DNA of 64,000 nt from Saccharomycopsis fibuligera x Saccharomycopsis cf. fibuligera. Lineage: Eukaryota > Ascomycota > Saccharomycetes > Ascoideales > Saccharomycopsidaceae. The notes beneath the pieces are model-generated. The model was not told the DNA's origin and ran no database searches. It saw only the letters and a program-made list of their open reading frames with translations. A program made the translations under genes and the position numbers. Of this stretch, positions 21,925-31,403 are shown in pieces (position 1 is the stretch's first letter; every line of letters begins with the position of its first letter). The stretch covers positions 1-64,000 of the forward strand of contig CP012818.1 in NCBI GenBank assembly GCA_001936135.1. Direction: 5' to 3'.

Positions 21925-24669
21925 ATGCCTGGTAATGATGTTGATGGCAGAAAGGCCAAAAATTCACCTCAGCATCTCCTTTTGCGGAACGCAAACAGCA
22001 CAAATTACCTAAACTCCAGCACTTTCATTACCAATGACAAGAAGCCAAGAACATCTTCTTCGAACATCAACATGAGTGCCGCTGATCTCAACAATGATTC
22101 AAGCATATACAAAAATGATTCCGATAGCTATGCTGCCACTGATAAAACTAAACCACCCCTTATTACTCCAACAAATGCAAGGTTCGAATTCGCCAGACCT
22201 TTGAAACATCAGGCCTCTAGCTCATCAATGTCCTCTTCCTCTGTAAATAATTTGAACTTAACTTCTCCTTCACCAATAAGGTCCATAAAATCCCCAAACA
22301 AATCAATAAACTCGGCTGACAAAAACGCAAAGTATCTCAGCGTAATTGATCTTTATGACGATGATGGCGCTAGTAGTGTGCCTTCTCCAGCTCAGGTTTC
22401 TCAAACTGCAGGTAACGAGTCTTTAAAAATTGAATCCAATGGCCTTAGATCAGGCGAAAGTAATAAGGACACCATATTGACGCCCACAAGTATTAGCTCG
22501 TTCAACTTTGTGTCAAAAGGATTTGAAGATAGCAGTGATGATTTATCGTCATCTCTTAAACAGGATAACATTTTCAACTATGATCGCATGTACATTGATA
22601 ACGATAACAGTCCTGGTTTCATCAATACTGATCCTACTACTTCCAAAATTAGCAAACATAAAAAACAAGAAACGCTTTACTACAGCCCACAGAGCTCTAT
22701 AGATGATCTTGATCATCTGCAAGAAGTTGAGCAAATAAATGGTGAAGAAAGAAACAAGACTTTGGAGAAAAGCTTGGATAATCAAATCACATCGAATACT
22801 GAACAAGTCGATCTTTCGCCAACCCAAAACAATCCAAGGCGTCTGTTGTTTAGATCACTTTCCCAAAAACATATAAAGGCACCGGCACCTGAGTTTGTAA
22901 AGACTGTCCATAAAGCCATAAGCTCAAATAATTTGAACCCTCAAGTTAGACTTTCTACGACTGAGGTTCAAATCAAACCAATTTCATACGCTACAACTCC
23001 ATCTACAAACACTCCGAAATCTTCACATCACCTTAAAGCTCCTTCAAGTTTGAGTGGAATTAGTATAAGTATAAGTAGAGGGCTAGAAAGTAACTCCAAT
23101 CAAAGCAGGCAGGCAAAGGGTGGTAGTAATTTGACCAATAGCATTAAAACTAGTGATAATGCAAGTTCGGTGAGCAATTTAACTGCTAGTAATGCAAGTA
23201 ATCTGAACGTTAAAAACTTTATCAATAATAATCAATCTTTGCTTTCTCTACAAAATTCAAGTAGACTGGCATTCTCATCAAGAAAAATTCAAATAGAGTC
23301 TAATTCAAAGCAATTGTCAACAAGCGATAGGGATCGTTATGGTTTTAAGAAGAAGAATAACTTTGTTAGTGAAACAGAGTATAACATTTGGTGGAGTCAG
23401 TATGAACCATTTCTCGTTAGAAGAAAAAAGAAATGGGTAACATTGATGAAGCAAAATGGTTTGAACTTGAATGATGATAATCCGACGCGTTTTCCTCCAA
23501 AATCAAACAAGTTGAAAAGATATGTTCGCAAAGGTATTCCTGCAGAATGGAGAGGTAATGCGTGGTGGTACTTTGCCAAAGGAGATGAAAAGTTAAGGAA
23601 CAATACAGGCTTATATGACAAGATTGTCGAAAGCACCATAAATCTTAAAAATCATAATGCTGAGATTATAGAAAGAGACTTAAACAGAACATTTCCCGAC
23701 AACATTTATTTCAGAGATACTGAGAATGAATCTTCACTGGAAGAAACCCCATTAATTCAATCTTTAAGGAGAGTTTTGGTTGCCTTTGCGACCTATCAAC
23801 CTCAAATAGGTTACTGTCAATCTTTGAATTTCTTAGCAGGATTACTTTTGATTTTCCTTGATGAGGAGAAGGCTTTTTGGATGTTAGTAATAATTACATC
23901 CAAACTACTTCCTGGAGTTCATGATGTTAACCTAGAGGGTGTTAATATTGATCAAGGGGTGTTGATGTTATGTATTAAGGAATACTTGCCTAACATCTGG
24001 AGAAAAATAGGCTTCAATTTCGAAAGTGCTGGTATTGGTGGCAATCAAACGTTTTCTAATGAAGTCAACGTGGTCACAAAGTTACCACCTATAACTTTGT
24101 GCACGGCGAGCTGGTTCATGAGTGCATATATTGGTATACTTCCAATAGAAACTTGCTTAAGAGTCTGGGACTGCTTTTTTTATGAAGAAAGTAAAATGTT
24201 TTTCAGAATTGCATTAAGTATTTTGAAACTCGCTGAATCTAAGATTGAAAGAATAAGAGATGAGATGGAAATTTTTCAAATTGTGCAAAATTTTCCAAAA
24301 AAAATTTTAGATCCAAAAGAGCTATTTGATTGCTGTTTTAAGAAAAGGAATGGTTTTAGTAATTTAACTCAAGAGGAAATCAATAGGTGCCGAAAATTTG
24401 TCAAAGAACAAAGGCAAAAAGCTTCCAAATATCAACAAAATCCATCAAAATTTAGCGGGAATAAATCAAAACAGTTGCAAGCTGATACTGACCAACAAAA
24501 TTCAGAGGAAGCAGCAACAGCGGCTGCAGAAATACGAAGACTTAAGCAGGAGCTTGATGAAAACTATATACCAGACGAATACGATTTTAAAAAAAATGGG
24601 CTAGCAGGAGTAAGTTGGAATAAGGCATTAACGAAGAAACTAAGAAAGCAAAGGCATAAAAAGAAGTAA
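21925..24669 (+). CDS. TBC-domain Rab GTPase-activating protein (Msb3/Msb4/Gyp type)
   Basis: 914 residues. The first ~490 are Ser/Asn/Thr-rich, low in complexity and probably disordered and phosphorylated. The TBC domain spans about 530-775. It carries both catalytic fingers: the Arg finger in IERDLNRTFPDN (I582, D585, R588) and the Gln finger in GYCQSLNFL (Y630, Q632). Further hallmarks are RKGIPAEWRG, FWMLVIITSKLLPG and PIETCLRVWDCFFYE. Such proteins stimulate GTP hydrolysis on Rab proteins (Sec4, Ypt family) and act in polarised secretion. The pattern after the Gln finger most resembles Msb3/Msb4-type GAPs, but the exact orthologue is not settled. The tail (about 810-914) is Lys/Gln-rich and coiled-coil-like, ending in a basic run. 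Confidence 0.9.
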   Translation: MPGNDVDGRKAKNSPQHLLLRNANSTNYLNSSTFITNDKKPRTSSSNINMSAADLNNDSSIYKNDSDSYAATDKTKPPLITPTNARFEFARPLKHQASSSSMSSSSVNNLNLTSPSPIRSIKSPNKSINSADKNAKYLSVIDLYDDDGASSVPSPAQVSQTAGNESLKIESNGLRSGESNKDTILTPTSISSFNFVSKGFEDSSDDLSSSLKQDNIFNYDRMYIDNDNSPGFINTDPTTSKISKHKKQETLYYSPQSSIDDLDHLQEVEQINGEERNKTLEKSLDNQITSNTEQVDLSPTQNNPRRLLFRSLSQKHIKAPAPEFVKTVHKAISSNNLNPQVRLSTTEVQIKPISYATTPSTNTPKSSHHLKAPSSLSGISISISRGLESNSNQSRQAKGGSNLTNSIKTSDNASSVSNLTASNASNLNVKNFINNNQSLLSLQNSSRLAFSSRKIQIESNSKQLSTSDRDRYGFKKKNNFVSETEYNIWWSQYEPFLVRRKKKWVTLMKQNGLNLNDDNPTRFPPKSNKLKRYVRKGIPAEWRGNAWWYFAKGDEKLRNNTGLYDKIVESTINLKNHNAEIIERDLNRTFPDNIYFRDTENESSLEETPLIQSLRRVLVAFATYQPQIGYCQSLNFLAGLLLIFLDEEKAFWMLVIITSKLLPGVHDVNLEGVNIDQGVLMLCIKEYLPNIWRKIGFNFESAGIGGNQTFSNEVNVVTKLPPITLCTASWFMSAYIGILPIETCLRVWDCFFYEESKMFFRIALSILKLAESKIERIRDEMEIFQIVQNFPKKILDPKELFDCCFKKRNGFSNLTQEEINRCRKFVKEQRQKASKYQQNPSKFSGNKSKQLQADTDQQNSEEAATAAAEIRRLKQELDENYIPDEYDFKKNGLAGVSWNKALTKKLRKQRHKKK

Positions 24670-25347
24670 AATACGGGGAAAGTCTTTCAATGTTGCTTTG
24701 ATACTCTGTTACCTGTTTTCAAAAAGTTTTTATGGACAGTTTTAGTGATTTTGCTCTATTTTTTTTTTTTTGTTTCTTTTTCCTCTTATTTTCATTTTAA
24801 TGAGCAACGAACTTCATTTTTTATATTCATGAATACATGTGTGGAACTTACGGTACTTGATTGTACTTTGAATATTGCAGTATAAATGAGAACGCTTTGA
24901 AAAACAGAGTAACTTTATTTCAAGGGTATGCAAGCTGTTGAAATCTTAATCTTTATGTCAGTAGAAGTAGACAACAAAGAGAATCATTTGGAGCTTCATA
25001 GTTTATGTAACCTTCAACACTGTAAATCAACCTTTTCGAGGATAGTCTTAATCCATATATATACTTATAAAATGAACCAAGCACTTTAAACTTCCAACCA
25101 TGGCGTTTTGCTCAACTTGAAAAACGTTGCTAACAGTTTAAGTGTCACGAATGCTGCTGCGCCGATTAGCATCGCTACCACGGGAAGTAAGGACCCTCCG
25201 CGAAAATTAAATCTAGCAAAAAGCAAAAATAAACACAAGTACAAATGCAAAAAACGAAAACGGGATTCTAACTTCCACCTTAACTATAGCAAATAACAGC
25301 CCAAGGTCTGATAAGCACGAGCTAGGCTTAAACATTAGTGCCATTAA
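24670..25347. other. Intergenic region, possible unseen 5' exon of next gene
   Basis: A T-rich terminator-like stretch follows the RabGAP gene, then AT-rich DNA. An open frame of about 62 codons (25108-25296, no ATG) is present. Because the following gene is open upstream of its first ATG, part of this region may hold a 5' exon. I could not assemble a consistent splice model. Confidence 0.35.
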
Positions 25348-25452
25348 TATTTTTTTGGGGATCTAGCCAATACATCACCAATAATATCCAAGTTTGCAAG
25401 ATCAACATCAGCCAACAGCCTAGATTTTGCTGGCACAATCGAATCAATAAAT

Positions 25453-26748
25453 ATGAACTTAGCAAGATCAAATGGACAAAATAACAATAATTATGGCAGC
25501 CACAATACTTCAGAATTACTCCAAAAGCACAAAGAATCGGCAATGCTTATAGAGTCTGAGTTTCGTGAGCTCGAAAGAATAAATATGCTGTTGGTTTCAG
25601 CATTTAGTGCTTTGCCGGTAGGAATCACCCATAATGATAATACTAATATATTACCCCCAACAAATGAGATTCAAAATGTTACTCATCGTGATCATCTATC
25701 AAATATTCCTTTTAATTCTGAGGCTGAAATTAGTAGGCAGACTAGCGCGGATCCGCAAGATTACGGTCAAGAAGAACAATTCTATACTGGAAGTGAAGAT
25801 TTGAAAAGCAGCTCAAGTCCACGACGAATCATAAATGAACATAACCAACACAAAAAATTCCTAGACAAGATTAATAATACACCTGATTCATCTTTTGATG
25901 ATCTTAGCAATGGTTCCCGCTTGCTTACTAGCGAAACTGACGACTTAAAAAATTATACGAGTCCTTTGGGTAGTAAAAATGCCAATAACGATGCTGACGA
26001 TAATATTAACAATAATAACATTGTCAAAACAGAAAAAAATCATCATCATTTTCTTAACAGTGGCCGAATACATCCGCAATTGAGAAAAATTGAAGCTAAT
26101 AGTGATTACGACGATGAAGATCAAGATGAAGGATTTAATAGCCATGAATTTAGCTCTCTAACAGAGGATGAGTTTTCTAGCGCACAAGTTCCCAGTGACA
26201 CAAGTAATCAATCTTTGCATGAGAATCAAAGAGAACTTGATCAAGATTTGATTACGGCCACTGCTGCTTTAAATCTAAATAATGAAAAGAACCCAAGACT
26301 CAAAACGTTGAAAGAAGAGTCTTTTCTTGAGTCTTCTTCTCCAAACCAAGAAGTTATGCACTTAGGAAACAATTCTAAAATCTCTATACTAAAAGAACCG
26401 ATTACTTTAGAGGAACAAGAAGACGCGCCACCCAAAACGCTATCGAGGTCAAGTAACAAATCTCAAGAAACTGAATTATTATTGGAAAAGATAAATTATG
26501 AAAGTTTAGAGAATAATAAGAATATGAGTACACAAACTGCGGACGCTTTGAAACAATTATTGGTAAATTCGTCAAGGTTCATCGATGGTAAACTTGAAAT
26601 CAACAAAAGCTTAAATGAACAACAGCTCAATGATTACGAGAATAACCAAGAATTAAGCGATAAACTATATCAGTACAACGAGGATATCAATTACAAGGGA
26701 AACAAATTGGTTCAGGACTTAAATGGAATAATACAGAGCTTCAATTAG
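25453..26748 (+). CDS. Unrecognised Asn/Ser/Glu-rich protein
   Basis: 431 residues from the first in-frame ATG; I do not recognise a domain. It is rich in Asn, Ser, Asp and Glu, with a predicted helical start (LLQKHKESAMLIESEFRELE, about 25-44) and a helical C-terminus (about 370-431) that may form coiled coil. An acidic stretch (SDYDDEDQDEGF) lies near residues 218-229. The frame is open upstream to about 25348 and that stretch reads like protein (for example SPIISKFARSTSANSLDFAG). A 5' exon joined through an acceptor such as the TAG ending at 25366 is therefore plausible, and the true N-terminus is uncertain. The composition suits a scaffold or regulatory protein, but nothing assigns a function. 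Confidence 0.7.
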   Translation: MNLARSNGQNNNNYGSHNTSELLQKHKESAMLIESEFRELERINMLLVSAFSALPVGITHNDNTNILPPTNEIQNVTHRDHLSNIPFNSEAEISRQTSADPQDYGQEEQFYTGSEDLKSSSSPRRIINEHNQHKKFLDKINNTPDSSFDDLSNGSRLLTSETDDLKNYTSPLGSKNANNDADDNINNNNIVKTEKNHHHFLNSGRIHPQLRKIEANSDYDDEDQDEGFNSHEFSSLTEDEFSSAQVPSDTSNQSLHENQRELDQDLITATAALNLNNEKNPRLKTLKEESFLESSSPNQEVMHLGNNSKISILKEPITLEEQEDAPPKTLSRSSNKSQETELLLEKINYESLENNKNMSTQTADALKQLLVNSSRFIDGKLEINKSLNEQQLNDYENNQELSDKLYQYNEDINYKGNKLVQDLNGIIQSFN

Positions 26749-27019
26749 TTTAGATTAATAAAAATGCTCTTAACAAATTATCTTATAATGTGTAAGACAT
26801 ATCTTATACAGATAGAAAAAGAAGGGAACTCTTTACACGTACACCAAGATACTATTAACAAGGCTCATATTTACAAAAATCTGAAATCAAATACATAAGC
26901 TGGCGACAAAAAGACAAAAAGAAGAAAGAAAAATTTAACATTACCAACATCAATAGAAGAATGTGAAGAAAAAAAGGTGGAAAGAGATAAAAATGAACAG
27001 TTGTATTTACTTTGCACCA

Positions 27020-28051
27020 TCAGTAATCTTCAAGAGTAAGCTTACTTCTCTCACTTGGTTGTAACTTTCTATCAGCAGGTTGAAATTCTTCGTAGGCTTT
27101 CTTTTTCAACTTCTGTTCTTCTTCTTCTGTCAATCTGTAAACAACTTCATCTGGAGCAACAAATGAGAATTTACCGAATCCAAATTCTCTATCACTCAAC
27201 TTACTCAAGACATATAGTTGCATTCTGATATATCTAACCACAGATTCAAGAGCAACGTAATCAACGTCCTGTTTAGCATTAAACAAATTCCTCCACACAG
27301 CATATGCCAATGTGATATCATCAGTAACAAAACCTTCATCATAAGCTAAAACTGCCCCTCTTAATTGATTATGAAATTCTTTCAAATATTGGTCTCTAAT
27401 TCTTCCGGAAAACACATTCATTTCATTGGTTAATCTCAATTCCATATCCCTGAAAAATCTATCCACCAACTTTTGCTGATAATTTTTACCATATTTAAAA
27501 GGCATGGCTCTCATTCTAACAAATAAAATCCAAGTATGCAACACAGTTATTTGAAACCATTGTTCAAATGTAGGGTTCAATCCTAATGTGTCATACCAAT
27601 AGGATGCAGTCTTGGACAAACCTTCTTTGGTATCATCTTTTTTTATCAAACCTTGTTCTTTACAAAGACCATAGTAGTAAGAACCAGCAATAGGACCGGC
27701 ACGAATTTTGTCCATATCAAGTCTTAAGGCGGCAATGACAAACTCGCCAATAGTCTCCTTCCATTTTGGTAATTTGTAAGCTAACGATTCATATTTGTTA
27801 TCGGATAACAATGGACCTTTAGCTAAAGCAGCTTTCTGAGCTTGAGCAAGGTTTTTTTTTTCCTTAGACACTTGAGACTCTTTAGCTAGCACACTTGGAG
27901 CCACAAATAAGTTTTCTTGGTCTATCTGCTGTTGTTGAGACTTTTGAGTATTATTCGAAGCAGGGAAATGGGAGAATAATCTGTTAACACTGACAGTATT
28001 TTGAGTTATAAGCCTCTGTCTGTAGATATTTGATCCTGCTAATTTATACAT
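27020..28051 (-). CDS. CBP3: Cbp3, cytochrome b translation activator and bc1 assembly chaperone
   Basis: 343 residues with the ubiquinol-cytochrome c chaperone fold over about 150-305; recognisable stretches are LGLNPTFEQWFQITVLHTW, VRMRAMPF and DRFFRDMELRL. In yeast, Cbp3 with Cbp6 binds the mitochondrial ribosome tunnel exit, activates cytochrome b translation and chaperones the new protein into complex III. The N-terminus (MYKLAGSNIYRQRLITQN) is basic with hydroxylated residues and no acidic ones, a plausible matrix-targeting presequence, followed by a Gln-rich linker. Length is close to that of the Saccharomyces protein. The gene diverges from FSF1, another mitochondrial gene, across 419 bp. 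Confidence 0.9.
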   Translation of the reverse strand: MYKLAGSNIYRQRLITQNTVSVNRLFSHFPASNNTQKSQQQQIDQENLFVAPSVLAKESQVSKEKKNLAQAQKAALAKGPLLSDNKYESLAYKLPKWKETIGEFVIAALRLDMDKIRAGPIAGSYYYGLCKEQGLIKKDDTKEGLSKTASYWYDTLGLNPTFEQWFQITVLHTWILFVRMRAMPFKYGKNYQQKLVDRFFRDMELRLTNEMNVFSGRIRDQYLKEFHNQLRGAVLAYDEGFVTDDITLAYAVWRNLFNAKQDVDYVALESVVRYIRMQLYVLSKLSDREFGFGKFSFVAPDEVVYRLTEEEEQKLKKKAYEEFQPADRKLQPSERSKLTLEDY

Positions 28052-28470
28052 TATAAACTTTTTGGTTCTTTGGTAATGGTATGATAGTATAGTCGAAATA
28101 GGACGGTGGATAAAAGATTACGATTAAGGGAAGTCTCATTGGTATTTTTTTTTTTTTTTTTTTTTTTTTTAACTATATTTTTTACATTTTTATCATTTAA
28201 TTCTAAAAGAAAAATAGAGAAATGTATTATGTATGTTTCTGCACTATGATGTATTTATGGTACGACTTTTCATTCTCATTTTTTTTTTTTTTTTCTATTC
28301 TTGATTTATTACTCATTTCTCATCAAGTGGTTCCTTGGTTCTTTTAGTAATCACGCTGATAAGCGGAATATATATAAATATAAGTCCCCGGGATATTTTG
28401 CACTTTCGATTGCTTTTTGTCGGCTTCCTTTGATCTGTATTCGCATACTCTCATACTATCGATTTTCAAC
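28052..28470. promoter_or_regulatory. Divergent promoter region of CBP3 and FSF1
   Basis: 419 bp between two start codons facing away from each other. It contains a 26-base T run (28145-28170) and a second T run near 28280-28294, typical nucleosome-excluding poly(dA:dT) tracts. A TATA-like ATATATAAATATAAG lies at about 28369-28383, roughly 90-100 bp before the FSF1 start. Confidence 0.6.
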
Positions 28471-29463
28471 ATGTCACTGTCTATTCAGGGCCCAGAAGAC
28501 AGACCTATTCCTGTGAGTCGCCATGACTTATCAACCTACATGGGAAGAGTTAGACATTGTATGGAGATAAGTGATCCAAGAAATTTGTTAGTCACACCAA
28601 CTCAAGTTAGAGTTGCCAAGCAAGCATTGAGCGAATATCGTCATGGATACATCAAAGAGTTTGGTGAAAATTTGTGGAAATCTAAACAAATCTTGGACTC
28701 TACTGTTCATCCTGATACAGGCGAAACCATTTTCTTGCCATTTAGAATGTCATGTTGCGTGTTGTCCAACTTGGTTGTCACTGCTGGTATGCTCACACCA
28801 AATCTAACTACAGGAGGTACAATATTTTGGCAATGGGCTAATCAGTCCTTAAATGTTGCCATTAATACTTCCAATGCTAATAAATCACACCCTCTCAGTA
28901 CAAAGCAACTTGTTATAAATTATGGTGCAGCTGTCACTGCCAGTTGTGGTGTAGCCTTGGGTTTGAATGCAGTGGTGCCAAGATTAAAATCTTTGGCTCC
29001 GGCAACAAAACTTATATTGAGTAGATTAGTACCATTTGCTGCGGTGGTGACTGCTGGTATTGTTAATGTGTTTTTAATGAGATCTGAGGAGATAAAGAAA
29101 GGTATTACGGTAGTTGACCCAGAAACTAAAGAACCTGTGGGTACTTCAAAAGTGGCAGCTACTTACGCTGTAGCAGAAACCGCTGCTTCTAGAGTTATAA
29201 ACGCTACTCCGATAATGGCTATCCCACCCTTGATTTTGGTCAAATTACAAAAAGGCTTTTTGAAAGGTAAAGGTATTGGCATCACAACGGCTGTCAATTT
29301 GGGCTTGATTACCGTTACCAGTTTTGCTGTATTGCCTTTTGCTTTGGCTGTTTTTCCACAAAACGAAAGATTGCATGTATCAAAACTTGAAGATAAGTTT
29401 AAACATATCAAAAACAAGCAAGGAAAAGAAGTTGAATACGTTGAATTCAATAGAGGTATTTAG
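28471..29463 (+). CDS. FSF1: Sideroflexin, mitochondrial amino-acid transporter family
   Basis: 330 residues starting at the ATG of MSxSIQGPED. Sideroflexins sit in the mitochondrial inner membrane with about five helices; human SFXN1 carries serine. Family signatures are visible: RHCMEISDPRNLL, the HPDTGE motif (80-85), FRMSCCVLSN, the Asn-rich WANQSLNVAIN and the hydrophobic C-terminal helices. Length matches yeast Fsf1 (about 327). The third codon is CTG. Related proteins have Ser near here (Saccharomyces begins MASSVPGP), which fits CTG read as serine. The open frame extends upstream of this ATG, but only from non-ATG codons. Confidence 0.93.
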   Translation: MSLSIQGPEDRPIPVSRHDLSTYMGRVRHCMEISDPRNLLVTPTQVRVAKQALSEYRHGYIKEFGENLWKSKQILDSTVHPDTGETIFLPFRMSCCVLSNLVVTAGMLTPNLTTGGTIFWQWANQSLNVAINTSNANKSHPLSTKQLVINYGAAVTASCGVALGLNAVVPRLKSLAPATKLILSRLVPFAAVVTAGIVNVFLMRSEEIKKGITVVDPETKEPVGTSKVAATYAVAETAASRVINATPIMAIPPLILVKLQKGFLKGKGIGITTAVNLGLITVTSFAVLPFALAVFPQNERLHVSKLEDKFKHIKNKQGKEVEYVEFNRGI

Positions 29464-29609
29464 CTTCCGTTTTCCTATTCTTTTACATAAACGGCAGGGC
29501 CGATGGTATCCTTATGATAAATCCCCATGATGGATACTACTACTTGAATAAATATAAACCAAACATTTGCATTTCCGAAAAAAAAAAAAATAAATACATG
29601 TTTATGCGT

Positions 29610-30542
29610 TTATGTGTAGTCCCTCAATATTCCCTTCATGTGTGTATTTGTAATTTTACCCTTTCTTGGTTTCTTCTGTTTTTTCTGTAGTCTAGCGGAG
29701 TTTGCCTTCTTCAATGTACTTGGATCCACACTGGTTGGCTTGATACCTTTCTCGTTCAATTTTAAAGGCAACTCACTAGCCGAAGGCAACTTGACTTTGT
29801 TCCACATATTAACAAAATCTTCGTCTATAGCTCCCAAAGCTAACTCTCTATAATTTATCCACACATACTTTGGGGTATTATCCTTTTTGGCTCGTAGCAC
29901 CAATATCTTGTTCTTTTTTTCCAACTCATTAATTGTACTATTACAATTGCTCCAACCATCCTTTAAGTCTCTCACTGATATACCTTTGAAAATGGTTTGT
30001 GCATGCAAGTAACTTAAAAGGCCACTTGCAGATTTGATATTATGGAGGGAAACATATTCCAACGTCCTTTTATCAGGATTATACTTTATTCTGTCAGTGT
30101 TCTTTAAAGCAATTACCAACTTGGATATATCGGTGGTATTCAACCGCTGTCTTAAGGTTTCTAGGGTTATTGGTTTATCGGAGGCTTTAACGACTTCGAC
30201 TGCTAAATGTAAGTTGGTGGATAAATGAGATGATGATAAATCATTTTGTGCCGCCACTCTGCTTGCCTCCAAATTTTTTACGTAGTCAAGCTTGGCTTTC
30301 TTAACTGGTGAATAATACTCGCTGTCTTCTTCCTTTTTCAACCTTTTTACTTGAGAATGGCTATAATCGGTACTACTGCTATTGCTACCATCATCATTGG
30401 TACCATTGCTGGTGGTGAGACTGCTATTGTCGTTGTTAGTGCCACTGACAGTGCTATTAGGGAACGATCTTCTACTGTTCACTGAGCCGGTAGCCTTAAG
30501 ACGTTTTCTGAAATCGGAAATTGAAGCAGACAAGTCACTCAT
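29610..30542 (-). CDS. TFA2: TFIIE small (beta) subunit
   Basis: 310 residues from the ATG of MSDLSASISDFRKRL; the frame is open further upstream, but that part (Cys/Thr/Tyr-rich, crossing a GTAG microsatellite) does not look like protein. TFIIE beta helps recruit TFIIH and open the promoter for RNA polymerase II. Winged-helix segments are recognisable: the KPITLETLRQRL region (about 135-146), LEYVSLHNIKSASGLLSYLH, and GISVRDLKDGWSNC with NELEKKNKILVLRAKK and PKYVWINY. The C-terminus is Lys-rich (KKQKKPRKGK). The Saccharomyces homologue has 328 residues. The N-terminal ~110 residues are Ser/Asn-rich and less conserved. Confidence 0.92.
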   Translation of the reverse strand: MSDLSASISDFRKRLKATGSVNSRRSFPNSTVSGTNNDNSSLTTSNGTNDDGSNSSSTDYSHSQVKRLKKEEDSEYYSPVKKAKLDYVKNLEASRVAAQNDLSSSHLSTNLHLAVEVVKASDKPITLETLRQRLNTTDISKLVIALKNTDRIKYNPDKRTLEYVSLHNIKSASGLLSYLHAQTIFKGISVRDLKDGWSNCNSTINELEKKNKILVLRAKKDNTPKYVWINYRELALGAIDEDFVNMWNKVKLPSASELPLKLNEKGIKPTSVDPSTLKKANSARLQKKQKKPRKGKITNTHMKGILRDYT

Positions 30543-30580
30543 TCTAGAATTAGCGAAACACAGGGACAAAAAAAAAGCGC

Positions 30581-30627
30581 AGTAGGTAGTAGATAGGTAG
30601 GCAGGTAGGTAGGTAGGTAGGCAGGTA
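30581..30627 (+). repeat. GTAG/GCAG tetranucleotide microsatellite
   Basis: About 11 tandem tetranucleotides, mostly GTAG with GCAG variants, directly upstream of the TFA2 start (within 40-85 bp). It lies where the TFA2 5' leader or core promoter should be. Confidence 0.9.
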
Positions 30628-31403
30628 CAAGGACAAAAATAAGGAGGAATCCCAACCAAACGTAAAGAGCATCAAGACGTTCCGAATAGCAAGACGTTAG
30701 GTATTTTTGGTTTGATCTTTGGAATACCACGAAGGAAGAAACGATGTAACTGCACATATGTTTTGCGTGTTACCCGGCCGTTGTTCTGTCTTTTGCCCAT
30801 TAGCGGCAACACAGAAAAAACTATAAATAAAACCTCATGATGAAAATTTTCAATTTGTTTTTGTTCGTTTATTCTTCCTTTTTTTTTCCGTTATTCAAAT
30901 CTTTGTGGAGTGTAAATTTGTTAATTTGCATCTCCACGTATTTTGAAATGGTGCTTAATAAGTTCATTTGACTGCGATACTACTTCTACGCGGTTTAATG
31001 TGGTTTGGAGCTCCAGATTGAGAAGACTTTATGTTTTTAATCAACTTTAAAACCATTGCAATGAGGTCGCCCCTGACAAAGTTAGGTCTGGCAGACTCAT
31101 GAATTTGTGATGACCTGAGTTTTGGTACATTTTTAATGATTACTGTAGTATTTTGAAACATTGATTGTAAAACTAGTCAGTTTGTTCTCAAAGAATGAAG
31201 TTACGAAAATTGCGAAACATGATCCAACCTATGGAGTGTTTGTCAAGCTTGGAATAATCTACATTCATATGAAGACATACTTTATTGCAGAATTATCATT
31301 TTGAAAAAAATACTTAACAGATAAACGAAACAGAAAAATGTTGGAGAAAAATAGAACAGTGAGGTTGTGAACAGTACACTATAGCAGCATAACTTTCAAA
31401 CGC
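30628..31403. other. Intergenic region between TFA2 and VMA13
   Basis: It holds the TFA2 promoter and VMA13 3' flank. Short open frames (65-72 codons) on the minus strand lack coding features. No RNA gene was recognised. Confidence 0.5.
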
